Source: Nesterenkonia sandarakina (GTDB lineage: Bacteria > Actinomycetota > Actinomycetes > Actinomycetales > Micrococcaceae). Taken from it: a stretch of 64,000 bases of DNA. The notes below the pieces were generated by a model that saw only the letters and a list, made by a program, of their open reading frames with translations, was not told the origin of the DNA and did no database searches. The stretch covers positions 62,001-126,000 of the forward strand of contig NZ_PVTY01000008.1 of assembly GCF_003003175.1 (NCBI RefSeq), in the 5' to 3' direction. Positions 43,634 to 53,716 of the stretch are shown piece by piece (position 1 is the stretch's first letter; every line of letters starts with the position of its first letter). The position numbers and the translations under genes are program-made.

Positions 43634-44644
43634 CTACTCGGCGGGCAGCCGGGCGAGGACCTGGCGGGTCTGCTCCACGTCCTGGTACATCTGCTCGACC
43701 AGCTTCTCCACGCCTTCATAGGCGACCATGCCGCGCAGCCGCTCGATGAACTCCACCCGCACATGCTGGCCGTAGAGGTCGAAGTCCTCCACCGCCTCGG
43801 TGGGCCGGTCGATCACGTGGGACTCCACCACGCGCTCGACGCCGTGGAACGTGGGATTCGAACCCACGGAGATCGCCGCGGGCCAGCGGGCGCCGGCGGC
43901 GTCGACCAGCCAGCCGGCGTAGACGCCGTCGGCGGGGATCATGCCCTCGGAGTCGCTGCCCAGGTTCGCGGTCGGGAAGCCGAGGTCGCGGCCGCGGGCT
44001 GCCCCGTGGACCACCTCGCCGAGCACGGCGTGGGGCCGGCCGAGCACCTCGGCGGCGGCGGCGACATCTCCGGCGTCCAGAGCTTCGCGCACCCAGGTCG
44101 AGGAGCAGCGGCGTTCGGTCTCGGCCACCGAGTGCCCGCTCAGGGCGAAGTCGTCCACGCCGAGCACGGTGAAGCCGTAGCGGTGCCCCAGCTCGACCAT
44201 GGTCTCGAAGTTCCCGGAGTTGCCGCGGCCGAAGCGCACGTCGTGGCCGATGACCACCACAGAGGCGTTCAGCGTGTCCACGAAATAGGTCTTGACGAAC
44301 TCCTCCGCGGTGAGGCCGGCGAGGTCGAGGTTGTAGTGCAGCACCAGCAGCGCGTCGATGCCGGTCTCGGCGAGGCGCTGGATCTTCTCCGCGGTGCCGG
44401 TGAGCATCACCGGGGACTCATCCGGGCGGTGGACCTGCAGCGGGTGCGGGTCGAAGGTGATCGCCACGGCCTGCGCGTCGGCGTCGGCCTGATCGTGGGC
44501 GGCGGCGACCAGGCGGGTCAGGACCTCCTGGTGACCCAGGTGGACGCCGTCGAAGTTGCCGATGGTCACTGCGGTGGGTCCGAGCCCGCGAGGGACCTCT
44601 TCAAGACCGTTCCAGAACTGCACGTCGCTCAGCCTATCGCTCAT
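43634..44644 (-). CDS. ribF: Bifunctional riboflavin kinase/FAD synthetase
   Basis: A 336-residue enzyme that makes FMN then FAD from riboflavin. The N-terminal adenylyltransferase domain has TIGNFDGVHLGH (about 28-39) and the SSTWVREAL motif (about 180-189). The C-terminal kinase domain has GRDLGFPTANL and DGVYAGW. The ATG at 44644 overlaps the stop of the upstream membrane-protein gene (ATGA). The gene order truB-...-ribF is typical of bacterial core operons. Confidence 0.95.
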   Translation of the reverse strand: MSDRLSDVQFWNGLEEVPRGLGPTAVTIGNFDGVHLGHQEVLTRLVAAAHDQADADAQAVAITFDPHPLQVHRPDESPVMLTGTAEKIQRLAETGIDALLVLHYNLDLAGLTAEEFVKTYFVDTLNASVVVIGHDVRFGRGNSGNFETMVELGHRYGFTVLGVDDFALSGHSVAETERRCSSTWVREALDAGDVAAAAEVLGRPHAVLGEVVHGAARGRDLGFPTANLGSDSEGMIPADGVYAGWLVDAAGARWPAAISVGSNPTFHGVERVVESHVIDRPTEAVEDFDLYGQHVRVEFIERLRGMVAYEGVEKLVEQMYQDVEQTRQVLARLPAE

Positions 44645-45096
44645 CCCTGGGGACCTCGTGCGGCCTCGGTGCCGGGCCGGTGCCGCAGCAGCCAGAAGAG
44701 GCCGACGAAGGGCAGCAGCAGCGGGATGAACCCGTAGCCCTCACCGAAGTGGGACCAGACGGTGGCCTCGTTGAACAGCTCGGGGTCCAGGTAGGTCCAC
44801 AGTCCGACGCCGAGCACTCCGGTCAGCTCGACCAGCACGGCGATCAGCGCGACGAGCCAGGCGCGGGTGCCGATGCGGGCCAGGGCCAGGGTCGCGACGA
44901 TGTAGACCCCGGCGGCGAAGGCGCTGAGCGAGTAGGACACCGGGGAGGCGTCGAAGTCGGTGAGGATCTGATAGAGCGCTCGGGCGAAGGAGGAGACCGC
45001 GAAGATGCCGTAGGCGGTGATGATCAGCATCCCGACCCCGCGGTTGCGCGGGGTCGGCGAGGCGTTTCTCGGGGCACCCTGCGGCGACTGGGTCAT
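44641..45096 (-). CDS. Four-helix membrane protein, operon partner 2
   Basis: A 151-residue membrane protein with four predicted helices (about 22-42, 55-75, 80-102, 121-138) after a polar N-terminus. No family recognised. Start ATG 45096 overlaps the stop of the upstream membrane protein by four bases and its own stop overlaps ribF, so it is embedded in the operon. It and its neighbour may form one complex. Confidence 0.75.
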   Translation of the reverse strand: MTQSPQGAPRNASPTPRNRGVGMLIITAYGIFAVSSFARALYQILTDFDASPVSYSLSAFAAGVYIVATLALARIGTRAWLVALIAVLVELTGVLGVGLWTYLDPELFNEATVWSHFGEGYGFIPLLLPFVGLFWLLRHRPGTEAARGPQG

Positions 45097-45458
45097 AATG
45101 CGCTTCCCCACCAGATCTCCTCCAAGCGGTAGACCATCACGAACACGACGAGCCCGACGAAGCTCATCACCAGGTTGGACCAGCGGGTCTTGTCGATCAT
45201 GGCCCAGATGAACACGCCCACCGGAAGCAGGAGTGCAGTGAGAATATAACCCCAGAACTCCCAGGCCTCGCCGGCCACCGAGGCTCCGCCGATCTGCCGG
45301 ATCCCGGCGTAGATGCCGTAGGCGAGGAGGTAGAGCTCGATGGCGGCCAGCGAGATGATCGAGGAATCCGCGGGGTGATCCCGGGCTGCGGTCATCACCC
45401 AGCAGACCAGCACGGAGAGCCCACAGACGATGGTGCCTATGAGGAACATCACCGTCAT
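45093..45458 (-). CDS. Four-helix membrane protein, operon partner 1
   Basis: A 121-residue protein with four hydrophobic helices (about 3-22, 33-52, 68-87, 95-113). Not assigned to a family. It overlaps truB (stop/start ATGA at 45455-45458) and the next membrane gene likewise, a four-gene chain of translational coupling from truB to ribF. Confidence 0.75.
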   Translation of the reverse strand: MTVMFLIGTIVCGLSVLVCWVMTAARDHPADSSIISLAAIELYLLAYGIYAGIRQIGGASVAGEAWEFWGYILTALLLPVGVFIWAMIDKTRWSNLVMSFVGLVVFVMVYRLEEIWWGSAL

Positions 45459-46606
45459 CCGGCAGCTCCGGGGGGCTGTGTGACGCCGGTTCCGGGATCA
45501 GGCGCTCCGGCCTCTGCCGTCCCTGCACCTGAGGCTCCGGCACGTGAGGTTCCTGCACCTGAGGTTCCGGCATCTGATGTTCCGTCACTCGGGCCCTGCG
45601 TCCCGGAGGGCGCCGACCCGGTGGGCGTGGTGATCGCGAAGACCAGCTCGGGCTTGGCCTGGTAGTCGGTGGATTCGGAGTCCGCGGCGTGGGCGGCGTC
45701 CGGTGAGGCGGAGGCGCCCTTCTTGGCGGGCACGTCGATCAGCAGCGCGACCAGCTCGCCGTCGGGAGCGAAGGCGGCGGTGAGCTGAGGATCCGCTCCG
45801 GTGCCGGAGGCGGTGATCCGACGGCCGTAGCCGAGGTTCTCGGTCTCCTCGGCGGTGAGCTGACGCTTCGGGAAGAGGTGCTCGGCGGCTTCGGCGAGGC
45901 CGATGTAGCCGAAGTCCTCACCCAGCTGGTCCAGGGTCAGGGTCTGGTCGATGCTGTAGGAGCCCACGGCGGTGCGGCGCAGCGCGGTGAGGTGACCGCC
46001 GACGTCGAGCGCCTCGCCCAGATCCCGGGCCAGGGCCCGCACATAGGTGCCCGAAGAGACCCGGACCTCGATGTCGACGTCGATGAGCTTGCCGCCGTCG
46101 ATCCGGCGGATGTCGAAGACCTCGAAGTGGTGCACGGTGACGCTGCGGGACTTCAGCGCGACCTCTTCGCCGGCGCGCGCCCGGGCATGGGCGCGCTGGC
46201 CGTCCACCTTGATCGCTGAGACGGTGGCGGGGACCTGTTGGATCGCGCCGGTGAGCTTTGCGATCTCGGCGGTGATGTCTTGCGGAGTCACCGCGCTGGC
46301 GAAGCGGGTCTGCAGGATCTCGCCCTCGGCGTCGTCGGTGGAGGTGGACTGGCCCAGCCGCACGGTGGCGGTGTAGGTCTTGTCCACCCCGACGATATGG
46401 GTCAGCAGCCTGGTGGCGCGGTTGATCCCGACCACCAGGACGCCTGTGGCCATCGGATCCAGCGTGCCGGCATGACCCACCTTGCGGGTCCCGGCGAGCT
46501 TGCGGATCTTCCCGACCACGTCATGGCTGGTCAGGCCGGCCGGCTTGTCCACCAGGACAAGTCCGGAGCCGACCTCCAGCTCTTCAGGCTTCTGCTTCTT
46601 CCCCAT
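45455..46606 (-). CDS. truB: tRNA pseudouridine-55 synthase
   Basis: A 383-residue synthase that makes pseudouridine at position 55 in the T loop of tRNAs. The catalytic Asp lies in HAGTLDPMATGVLVV (D50), and KTYTATVRLG plus SSGTYVRALARDLG are further signatures. The last 75 residues are a low-complexity tail (Gly/Ala/Ser/Thr pentads) not found in the roughly 300-residue family norm. It follows rbfA after a 27-base gap. Confidence 0.93.
   Translation of the reverse strand: MGKKQKPEELEVGSGLVLVDKPAGLTSHDVVGKIRKLAGTRKVGHAGTLDPMATGVLVVGINRATRLLTHIVGVDKTYTATVRLGQSTSTDDAEGEILQTRFASAVTPQDITAEIAKLTGAIQQVPATVSAIKVDGQRAHARARAGEEVALKSRSVTVHHFEVFDIRRIDGGKLIDVDIEVRVSSGTYVRALARDLGEALDVGGHLTALRRTAVGSYSIDQTLTLDQLGEDFGYIGLAEAAEHLFPKRQLTAEETENLGYGRRITASGTGADPQLTAAFAPDGELVALLIDVPAKKGASASPDAAHAADSESTDYQAKPELVFAITTPTGSAPSGTQGPSDGTSDAGTSGAGTSRAGASGAGTAEAGAPDPGTGVTQPPGAAG
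45522..45596 (-). repeat. 15-bp tandem repeats in truB tail
   Basis: Five consecutive 15-bp units, the first four close to CCTGCACCTGAGGTT, encode pentapeptides such as SGAGT and SRAGA at the TruB C-terminus. Confidence 0.75.
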
Positions 46607-46633
46607 AGGTATTCAGCCGTGGCCTATCTGCGT

Positions 46634-47137
46634 TCAGCGATCTGCGGCGCTGGAGCGGCCGGCGTCGTCGGAGGCCTCGTCGGACGAGTCCTCGTCGGAA
46701 GAGTCAGACTCTTCCTCGACCTGCCAGCGGTAGGGCTTCTCCTCAGAGGCGGGCTGGGCGTCCTTGCGCAGGGCGGCGACCTGTTCGTCCTGCTCGCGGG
46801 CCTTGCGGAGCAGGTCCTCCATGTGCGCGGCGGACTCGGGGATCTCGTCGGCGACGAACTCCAGGGTCGGGGTCAGCCGGATGTTGAGCTGCCGGCCGAG
46901 CTCGTGGCGCAGGGTTCCCTGGTTCGCGGCCAGGACGGCCTCGGCACCTGCGCGGGACTCCTCGTCCGGAGCCATGACGGTGTAGTACACCGTGGAGTGC
47001 TGGAGATCGTTGGTCACGCGGGCGTCGGTGACGGTGATCAGCTCTGCGCGCTCATCCTTGACCCGGCGACGCAGCGCCTCGGCCACGATCACCTTGATGC
47101 GCTGCGCCAGTCGTGCGGCGCGTGCTGGATCTGCCAT
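46634..47137 (-). CDS. rbfA: Ribosome-binding factor A
   Basis: A 167-residue protein; residues 1-115 are the RbfA KH-like domain (RAARLAQRIKVIVAEALRRRVKDER...VTDARVTNDLQHSTVYYTV), needed for 16S 5'-end maturation. The C-terminal 45 residues are a highly acidic Ser/Asp tail (SDSSDEDSSDEASDD). It lies between infB and truB, separated from infB by a strong hairpin. Confidence 0.94.
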   Translation of the reverse strand: MADPARAARLAQRIKVIVAEALRRRVKDERAELITVTDARVTNDLQHSTVYYTVMAPDEESRAGAEAVLAANQGTLRHELGRQLNIRLTPTLEFVADEIPESAAHMEDLLRKAREQDEQVAALRKDAQPASEEKPYRWQVEEESDSSDEDSSDEASDDAGRSSAADR

Positions 47138-47216
47138 GATGCGCTCCTCTCAAAAAATTCTGGTCCCGGCCTGGCCCCGCGTCGAGCGGGTCAGGTGGGT
47201 ATGGTCTGCGGACAGG

Positions 47217-47249
47217 TCCGGGGACCCCGCCTGTGGCAGGGTCCCCGGA
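47217..47249 (-). terminator. Hairpin between infB and rbfA
   Basis: An 11-bp perfect stem TCCGGGGACCC/GGGTCCCCGGA with an 11-base loop. It may end infB transcripts or work as a partial terminator or processing site inside the operon. Confidence 0.6.
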
Positions 47250-47279
47250 GCTGTCACCGGTCGAAACCGGCGAGCTGGA

Positions 47280-50153
47280 TCAGGAGCGCGGGATCTCGCG
47301 CATCTCCCAGGTCTCGATGCTGTCACCTTCGCGGATGTCGTTGAACGATCCGAGGCCGATGCCGCACTCGAAGCCCTCGCGGACCTCGGTGGCGTCGTCC
47401 TTGAACCGCTTGAGCGACTCGATGGTGAGGTTGTCGGCCACCACGTTGCCATCGCGCACCAGGCGCGCCTTGGCGTTGCGGCGCATGATGCCGGAGCGGA
47501 CGATCGAACCGGCGATGCTGCCGAACTTCGAGGAGCGGAAGACCTCGCGGACCTCCGCGGTGCCCAGTGAAGCCTCTTCGTACTCGGGCTTCAGCATGCC
47601 CTTCAGGGCGGCCTCGATGTCGTCGATCGCGGCGTATATGACCGAGTAGAAGCGCATGTCCACGCCTTCACGCTCGGCAAGGTCGTTGACGCGCTCCGCA
47701 GGACGGACGTTGAAGCCGATGATCACTGCATTGTCCACAGTGGCCAGGTTCACGTCGTTCTGCGTGATCGCACCGACGCCGCGGTGGATGACGCGCAGCT
47801 GCACATCGGCACCCACATCGATCTTGAGCAGTGCATCTTCCAGGGCCTCCACGGCACCGGAGACGTCGCCCTTGAGGATGAGGTTGAGCGTGTCGATCTT
47901 GCCGTCGGCCACAGCCTGGTCGAAGTCTTCCAGGCTGATGCGCTTGCGGCGCTTGGCCAGCTGAGCGTTGCGCTCCACGGCTTCACGCTTCTCAGCGATC
48001 TGACGTGCAGTGCGGTCATCGGAGGTGGACAGGAAGGTGTCACCGGCGCGAGGCACCGAGGACAGGCCCAGGACCTGCACCGGACGGGAGGGCAGGGCCT
48101 CCTTGACGGTCTCGCCGTGCTCGTCGAACATGGCGCGGACACGGCCGTGGGCGGTGCCGGCGACCATGTTGTCGCCCACCCGCAGGGTGCCCGACTGGAC
48201 CAGCACAGTGGCCACGGCGCCGCGACCCTTGTCCAGGTTCGCTTCGATGGCCACACCGCGCGCTGCCTTGTTCGGGTTCGCGGTGAGCTCCAGGGCTGCG
48301 TCTGCGGTGAGCAGCACAGCCTCGAGGAGCTCGTCGATGTGCAGGTGCTTCAGCGCGGAGACGTTGACGAACATGGTGTCGCCGCCGTACTCCTCGGGCA
48401 CCAGACCGTATTCGGCCAGCTGACCGCGGACCTTGTCCGGGGAGGCGCCTTCCTTGTCCATCTTGTTGACCGCGACCACGACCGGCACATTGGCGGCCTT
48501 CGCGTGGTTCAGCGCTTCGATGGTCTGGGGCATGACGCCGTCATCGGCGGCCACGACCAGCACCGCGATGTCGGTGACCTTCGCACCACGAGCACGCATG
48601 GCGGTGAACGCCTCGTGACCGGGAGTATCGATGAAGGTCAGGCCGCGCTCGACGCCCTCGTGCTCGACGTGGACCTGGTAGGCACCGATGTGCTGGGTGA
48701 TGCCGCCGGCTTCGCCTTCGGTCACCTTCGCGCTTCGGATGGAGTCCAGCAGGCGGGTCTTGCCGTGGTCGACGTGACCCATGACGGTCACGACGGCGGC
48801 ACGTGCGGAGAGCTCGTCAGAGCCCTCGGCTGCCAGCTCATCTTCGATGTTGATGTCGAAGGTGTTCAGCAGCTCGCGATCCTCGTCCTCCGGGGAGACG
48901 ATCTGGACCGGGTAGCCCAGCTCTTCGCCCAGCAGGTGGAAGGTCTCTTCGTCGAGGGACTGGTTGGCGGTGGCCATCTCGCCGAGCTTCATCAGCACGG
49001 TGACCATCGCCGCCGGCTCGGCATTGATCTTCTCGGCGAAGTCGCCCAGCGAGGAGCCGCGGCGCAGCCGCACGGTGGTGGTGCCGTCGCCCTTGGGAAC
49101 GCGCACGCCGCCGATCTCGCGGGACTGACGCTGCTCCATCTCCTGGCGCTTGGCGCGCTTCGACTTGCGAGCCTTGGCCTTGGAGCCGCCGCGACCGAAG
49201 GCACCGGCCGCGCCACCGCGGCGAGGACCGCCGCCGCGACCACCGCGTGGCGGACCACCGGCGGGAGCGCCCGGACGACCACCGGCAGGTGCCGGGGTCT
49301 GGCTGGGCATCATCGATGGCTTGGGACCACCCGGACGTGCCGCTGCGGGGCGGGCTGCGCCGCCTGCTGCGGGAGCGCCGGGGCGTGAACCGGCAGCGCC
49401 TGCCGGGCGGGGTGCGCCCGGACGCGGTGCTCCGCCGGGTGCGCCCTGACCGCCGCGGGGACGAGGTCCGCCGCTGCGCTCATTGCGCATGCCCTGCTGG
49501 GGTGCGAACGGGTTGTTGCCCGGACGTGGTCCTGCTGGCTTGGGACCGGGGCGGGGGCCGCCGGTTCCGCCGGGACGCGGGGCCTGGCGCTCGGCGCCCA
49601 TGCCCTGACTCGGTGCGTAGGGGTTGTTGCCCGGGCGGGGACCGCCGGGCTTGGCGCCTGATCCTGCGGGCCGGGAGGCGGGCTTCTCAGCCGGGGCCTC
49701 GGTGCTCGCGGCAGGCTTCGCTTTGGCCTTGGGGGCCTCAGCCTTGGGCGCGTCGGCCTTCGGAGCCGGCGCCTCGGGGGCAGCGGCCGCGGGGGCTTCG
49801 GGCTCGGGCGTGGCGGCGGGCTTCGGACCGGGCCGGGGGCCGGGCTTGAAGCCGCCGGGGCGGGGCGCGGAGGTGCCTGCGGAGGCGGGCTGTGCCGAGG
49901 TCGAGCTGTCAGCGGCGGGCGCGGAGGCGCCGTCGGACTTCTTCGGACCGGGGCGGGCAGCACCGTTGGACGCAGGAGCGTCGGCGGCGGGCTTGGCGTC
50001 AGGGAATGCCTGGCGCAGCTTCTTCGCCACCGGGGGTTCCACGGTGGAGGAGGGCGACTTCACAAATTCGCCCATGCCCTGCAGTGTCGCGAGGGCTTCT
50101 TTCGAGGTGATGCCGAGCTCTTTGGCGAGCTCGTGTACGCGGGCCTTGGCCAC
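47280..50153 (-). CDS. infB: Translation initiation factor IF-2
   Basis: A 957-residue GTPase that delivers initiator tRNA. The N-domain (about 1-50) is followed by about 300 residues of Ala/Pro/Gly/Arg low complexity, long even for Actinobacteria. The G domain begins with GHVDHGKT (459-466) and has DTPGHEAF and NKMD. The GTG start at 50153 (reads [14 protein letters not shown]) has AAGGAG 4-5 bases upstream; an out-of-frame ATG overlaps it by two bases. Confidence 0.96.
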   Translation of the reverse strand: MAKARVHELAKELGITSKEALATLQGMGEFVKSPSSTVEPPVAKKLRQAFPDAKPAADAPASNGAARPGPKKSDGASAPAADSSTSAQPASAGTSAPRPGGFKPGPRPGPKPAATPEPEAPAAAAPEAPAPKADAPKAEAPKAKAKPAASTEAPAEKPASRPAGSGAKPGGPRPGNNPYAPSQGMGAERQAPRPGGTGGPRPGPKPAGPRPGNNPFAPQQGMRNERSGGPRPRGGQGAPGGAPRPGAPRPAGAAGSRPGAPAAGGAARPAAARPGGPKPSMMPSQTPAPAGGRPGAPAGGPPRGGRGGGPRRGGAAGAFGRGGSKAKARKSKRAKRQEMEQRQSREIGGVRVPKGDGTTTVRLRRGSSLGDFAEKINAEPAAMVTVLMKLGEMATANQSLDEETFHLLGEELGYPVQIVSPEDEDRELLNTFDINIEDELAAEGSDELSARAAVVTVMGHVDHGKTRLLDSIRSAKVTEGEAGGITQHIGAYQVHVEHEGVERGLTFIDTPGHEAFTAMRARGAKVTDIAVLVVAADDGVMPQTIEALNHAKAANVPVVVAVNKMDKEGASPDKVRGQLAEYGLVPEEYGGDTMFVNVSALKHLHIDELLEAVLLTADAALELTANPNKAARGVAIEANLDKGRGAVATVLVQSGTLRVGDNMVAGTAHGRVRAMFDEHGETVKEALPSRPVQVLGLSSVPRAGDTFLSTSDDRTARQIAEKREAVERNAQLAKRRKRISLEDFDQAVADGKIDTLNLILKGDVSGAVEALEDALLKIDVGADVQLRVIHRGVGAITQNDVNLATVDNAVIIGFNVRPAERVNDLAEREGVDMRFYSVIYAAIDDIEAALKGMLKPEYEEASLGTAEVREVFRSSKFGSIAGSIVRSGIMRRNAKARLVRDGNVVADNLTIESLKRFKDDATEVREGFECGIGLGSFNDIREGDSIETWEMREIPRS

Positions 50154-50179
50154 ATTTCTCCTTAATCTGGCCCACGCTT

Positions 50180-50199
50180 CCCCGCTGGCACCAGCGGGG
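50180..50199 (-). other. Hairpin in the infB leader
   Basis: CCCCGCTGG-CA-CCAGCGGGG, a 9-bp perfect inverted repeat 27 bases upstream of the infB start. It may be a processing site or modulate infB translation; no function is shown. Confidence 0.45.
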
Positions 50200-50376
50200 C
50201 TGATGTCAGCGGTTCATCGGCGAAGGCCGTTTGAACAGTTCTGAAACCGTGACGGAGTCGCTGTGATGGGTCATCGCTGCGAACTCATGCGTCGGTCTTC
50301 ATCGGGGATCCATCTCTCTGAACCCGCTTTCTGGTCTCCCCCGCTGATCCGTCGCATTGCTGCGGCGGAGGCGGCG

Positions 50377-50652
50377 TCAGCCGTCGGTGCCAATAATGTC
50401 GTGCAGCTCGAGCGTCCTCGGGTCCACGGTCCGGCGGAAGGCCCGGTTGAAGGCCTTGCGCTTGAGGGCGGTCTCGAGGCACTCGCGCTGCCGGTGCAGC
50501 CAGGCGCCTCGTCCGGGCAGGGCCCGGTCGGTGTCCCACACCACCAGCGGCGGTGCAGGCTCGGCGTTCTGGGCTGCGGTGAGTGCGAGCCTTATTGCCT
50601 TGTCCTGAGCGACCTCACGGCGACAGCCGATACAGGTACGCACTGGAACCAT
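50377..50652 (-). CDS. ylxR: YlxR/RnpM family RNA-binding protein
   Basis: A 91-residue protein with the YlxR signature: [21 protein letters not shown] at the N-terminus and [28 protein letters not shown]. Recent work names the Bacillus protein RnpM, a modulator of RNase P. It sits in its usual place between nusA and infB. Confidence 0.9.
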   Translation of the reverse strand: MVPVRTCIGCRREVAQDKAIRLALTAAQNAEPAPPLVVWDTDRALPGRGAWLHRQRECLETALKRKAFNRAFRRTVDPRTLELHDIIGTDG

Positions 50653-50706
50653 GACAGTCTACCCCTTCCGGCGGCGTCGAGCAGAAACGTGGGAGTCGGT
50701 GCCGGC

Positions 50707-51684
50707 TCAGGATGCGGCGAGGGTCGCGTCGGAGACGATGTCGATCCGCCAGCCGGTGAGCTTCGCGGCGAGCCGGGCGTTCTGACCCTCCTTGCCGATG
50801 GCCAGCGAGAGCTGGTAGTCCGGCACGACCACGCGGGCGCTGCGGGTGGCCTCATCCAGGATGGTCACCGACTTCACCTTCGAGGGTGAGAGCGCGTGGC
50901 CGATGAACTCGGCGGCGTCGTCGGAGTGATCGATGATGTCGATCTTCTCGTCGTTGAGCTCGTTCATGACCGCCCGGACGCGGGAGCCCATGGAGCCGAT
51001 GCAGGCACCCTTGGCGTTGATCCCGGACTGGTGGGCGCGCACCGCGATCTTGGTGCGGTGTCCGGCTTCGCGGGCGATGGCGGTGATCTCCACCGAGCCG
51101 TCGGCGATCTCGGGGACCTCGTGTTCGAAGAGCTTCTTCACCAGGCCCGGGTGCGAGCGCGAGAGCGTGATGGAGGGTCCGCGCATGCCACGGTGGACGT
51201 CGACGACGAAGGCGCGGATCCGGTGGCCGTGGACGTATTCCTCGCCGGGGACGTGCTCCTGCGGGGGCAGCAGCGCCTCGACGCTGCCCAGGTCGACCTG
51301 GACCATGTTGGGGTTGCGCCCCTGCTGGATGGTGCCGGAGATCAGTTCTCCCTCGCGGCCCTTGAACTGTCCCAGGACCTGATCGTCCTCGGCGTCGCGG
51401 ATCCGCTGCATGATCACCTGGCGCGCCGTGGAGGCGGCCACTCGCCCGAAGTCCCGGGGGGTGTCGTCGAACTCACCGATGAAGGTGCCGTCCTCGTCCT
51501 GCTCCTTGGCCCACACCGTGACATGACCCGTGGACTGATCGATCTCAGCCCGGGCGTGCTGCAGTGCGCCGGGCGATTTGTGGTAAGCCAGCACCAGCGC
51601 CTGTTCGATGGCGGGGATCAGCCGCTGCAGCGGGATCTCGCGCTCTTTGACAAGCATGCGCAGTGCGCTCATATCGATATCCAC
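50707..51684 (-). CDS. nusA: Transcription factor NusA
   Basis: A 325-residue elongation/termination factor. An N-terminal RNA-polymerase-binding domain (about 1-115) is followed by S1 ([13 protein letters not shown]..., about 128-200) and two KH domains ([29 protein letters not shown] and [27 protein letters not shown]). It lacks the C-terminal acidic repeats of E. coli NusA, as usual for Gram-positives. Confidence 0.96.
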   Translation of the reverse strand: MDIDMSALRMLVKEREIPLQRLIPAIEQALVLAYHKSPGALQHARAEIDQSTGHVTVWAKEQDEDGTFIGEFDDTPRDFGRVAASTARQVIMQRIRDAEDDQVLGQFKGREGELISGTIQQGRNPNMVQVDLGSVEALLPPQEHVPGEEYVHGHRIRAFVVDVHRGMRGPSITLSRSHPGLVKKLFEHEVPEIADGSVEITAIAREAGHRTKIAVRAHQSGINAKGACIGSMGSRVRAVMNELNDEKIDIIDHSDDAAEFIGHALSPSKVKSVTILDEATRSARVVVPDYQLSLAIGKEGQNARLAAKLTGWRIDIVSDATLAAS

Positions 51685-51708
51685 TTGTGCCTCCGGTTAA
51701 GCCAGTAT

Positions 51709-52254
51709 CTACTGCGTGTGGGAAAACTCTACCTGCACTCGTGCGTGGGTGATCGCCGCGAAAGCGATCTCCGCCGGTTCACCGTACTTCACCGGCATCC
51801 CCTTCTTGGGGGCAGGCTTCTGCTCGACCACCGAGATCGCGTGCTCGCTGACGCCCTGCAGCCGGGCCAGGATCGGGCTGTGACCGGCCTGGGTGATCTC
51901 CAGCAGCCGGCCCAGATTCCGCTCGAAATGCCGCGGCTCGGTGAGCGGGCGGGTGGCCCCGGGAGTGGAGACCTCCAGGTCGTAGGTGTCGAGCTCGGGA
52001 AGGACGTCGTCCTCGTCGAAGCGGGCCGAGATGGCCTGGGAGAGCTCGGCGATGGTGTCCAGGTCCACCTGTTCGGTGCCGCTGAGCAGGTCCACCGAGA
52101 CCTTCAGGGTGGTGCTGGGCCCGTTGGCGGCAAGCTCGATCTCTTCGAGGTGGAGCCCCTGCGCGGTGATCGCAGGCGTGATCAGCTCGGCGATCTTCGC
52201 GGCGCGGGCGTCCTTGAAGCGCGGATCTCCGGTGGGGCGTGGGGCGGTGGCCAT
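51709..52254 (-). CDS. rimP: Ribosome maturation factor RimP
   Basis: A 181-residue protein: LITPAITAQGLHLEEIELAANGPSTTLKVSVDLLSGTEQVDLDTIAELSQAISARFDEDD and LEVSTPGATRPLTEPRHFERNLGRLLEI are the RimP core, needed for 30S assembly. First gene of the nusA-infB cluster. AGGA lies 6 bases before the ATG. A CACAAT box about 35 bases upstream may be the promoter; it lies close to the repeat that bounds the AbiEi/DUF559 gene. Confidence 0.93.
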   Translation of the reverse strand: MATAPRPTGDPRFKDARAAKIAELITPAITAQGLHLEEIELAANGPSTTLKVSVDLLSGTEQVDLDTIAELSQAISARFDEDDVLPELDTYDLEVSTPGATRPLTEPRHFERNLGRLLEITQAGHSPILARLQGVSEHAISVVEQKPAPKKGMPVKYGEPAEIAFAAITHARVQVEFSHTQ

Positions 52255-52315
52255 GACGGTCCTATCGGTGGTGGTCTTCGATGCGTCTCCATTGTGCCTG
52301 AACCTGCCCCTCCCG

Positions 52316-52335
52316 TTTTACCGGGGCTTGCGTGA
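52316..52335. repeat. 20-bp direct repeat, left copy
   Basis: TTTTACCGGGGCTTGCGTGA, identical to 53697-53716. This copy contains the stop codon and last codons of the AbiEi/DUF559 gene. Its first 11 bases also form a perfect inverted repeat with 52356-52366, probably a terminator. Confidence 0.85.
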
Positions 52336-53622
52336 TCGACCGGCCCGACGGTTGTCCCGGTAAAACACGTCAGCGCCGGTAGAGCGCCCCGACAGGGGGA
52401 TTCCTGTGGCGCTGAGCAGGCGTTGGAGGCGGATGGGGTCCGTCAGATCGGCCCAGGTGAAACGCACCACCTTGAGCCCGAGCGCGCGCAGCCCGTCCTC
52501 GCGATGCTTCTCCGCGACCACGACCTGCCCGGGGCTGGATCCAGACAGCATCCCCGACCTGAGGTACTTCTTCAGCCCATCGAACTCCCCCACGACGCCT
52601 GGACCTTCCCAGTAGAAGTCAGTCCTACAGGTGGAACCATCGGGAAGCAGGATGCTTCGCTGCAGCTCCGGCGCCGCGAACCCAAGTTCGGCGATGCGCA
52701 CCCGGGCCCAGGACTCCCCCACAGACTCAGCGCCCGCGTCGGCGAACTCCCAGGCCGCCGCCCAGCGGGTCCGACCCCTCGCCGACGCGACCAGGCGGAG
52801 CCAGGGTTCGACGGCGGGGAGCGTGCCGCCGGGCTCAGCCGGAGCGCCGAAACGGCCGGCGCGGCAGGCATCAAGCACCGCGACTGCTTCGGCGAAGCTC
52901 ATCCGCGGCACGGTATCGGCGAGCACGAGTCCCAGCGGCTCCAACCGAATCCGCATCCCAGCAGTGATGGATGGATCGAAGCCTTCCGGGACGGGAAACT
53001 CCTGGTGAATCAGGGCTGATTCGTAAGCCTGCGTCCATCTCTGCCCGAGGCCTCCGCGCAGTTGGTCCCGGAAGGCGCGCGGGTATTGGTGGTGGCGAGT
53101 CCCGATCGAGCTCAGCGCTGCGCGACTTCGAGGGCCTCCGTCGTGCGCTTCGGACTGCGCCCTAAGCAGCCGTTCCACTGCAGCGGCGGAGGCCCGGCCG
53201 GTCAATGGTGGTGCCGGATGGAGGCCGGTGGCGTCGTTGCGCGCCGTGCGCACTGTGACCGCGTCCGGAGGCCGCAGCAGATTGAAGCCATGCATGGCCA
53301 GTGCAGTGGTCCTGCAGAAATGGGTGTGCGGCACCGGCAGGGCCACCGCGGCGGCTGCGATCAGATGGCGATCCCAGGGAGCCGTCTGCAGCCAGCTTGC
53401 GGGATTGATGTAGATACCTCGGCGGAGGCGCAGCAGCGCTCCGGCGTCCACCAGGGCACTGAGTCTGCGACCGATGTCATCGACCTCAAGCCACTGACCC
53501 GCACCGAGGATCGTTGTAGATCCGGAAGAGTCCCAGAGGTCCTTGGCGCGCAGGAGCCTTGGGGGGGATGACTGGGTTGGGCACGGCCGCGGGGTCTGTC
53601 GCGAAGTCCTCTGATTCGTCAT
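52318..53622 (-). CDS. AbiEi-antitoxin-like protein with DUF559-type nuclease domain
   Basis: A 434-residue protein. Residues 25-130 resemble the AbiEi antitoxin: a winged-helix (LSALVDAGALLRLRRGIYINPASW) and DRHLIAAAAVALP...TTALAMHG. The C-terminal 100 residues look like a PD-(D/E)xK (DUF559/Vsr-like) nuclease: VVGEFDGLKKYLR then VVAEKHREDGLRALGLKVVRFTWADL. No toxin (AbiEii) is adjacent, so it is probably a solitary nuclease-type defence or regulatory protein. It stands between rimP and proS, flanked by 20-bp direct repeats, and looks inserted. Confidence 0.75.
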   Translation of the reverse strand: MTNQRTSRQTPRPCPTQSSPPRLLRAKDLWDSSGSTTILGAGQWLEVDDIGRRLSALVDAGALLRLRRGIYINPASWLQTAPWDRHLIAAAAVALPVPHTHFCRTTALAMHGFNLLRPPDAVTVRTARNDATGLHPAPPLTGRASAAAVERLLRAQSEAHDGGPRSRAALSSIGTRHHQYPRAFRDQLRGGLGQRWTQAYESALIHQEFPVPEGFDPSITAGMRIRLEPLGLVLADTVPRMSFAEAVAVLDACRAGRFGAPAEPGGTLPAVEPWLRLVASARGRTRWAAAWEFADAGAESVGESWARVRIAELGFAAPELQRSILLPDGSTCRTDFYWEGPGVVGEFDGLKKYLRSGMLSGSSPGQVVVAEKHREDGLRALGLKVVRFTWADLTDPIRLQRLLSATGIPLSGRSTGADVFYRDNRRAGRSRKPR

Positions 53623-53696
53623 GACAGAACCCTGACCCGCACGCTCGGCGAGCAGGACCAGATCCGCCCGGCTGTGGACAACCCCTCCACCCCACC

Positions 53697-53716
53697 TTTT
53701 ACCGGGGCTTGCGTGA
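53697..53716. repeat. 20-bp direct repeat, right copy
   Basis: Identical to 52316-52335. On the minus strand it also spells the same last codons plus stop (SRKPR) as the left copy. A diverged inverted copy follows at about 53749-53768 (CACGCAA...GGTAAAA), so 53697-53768 can form a long hairpin. Confidence 0.85.

Noticed and set aside
47784-49388. 534-codon plus-strand frame opposite infB
   Set aside because: Antisense frame of the G-domain region, no family features.
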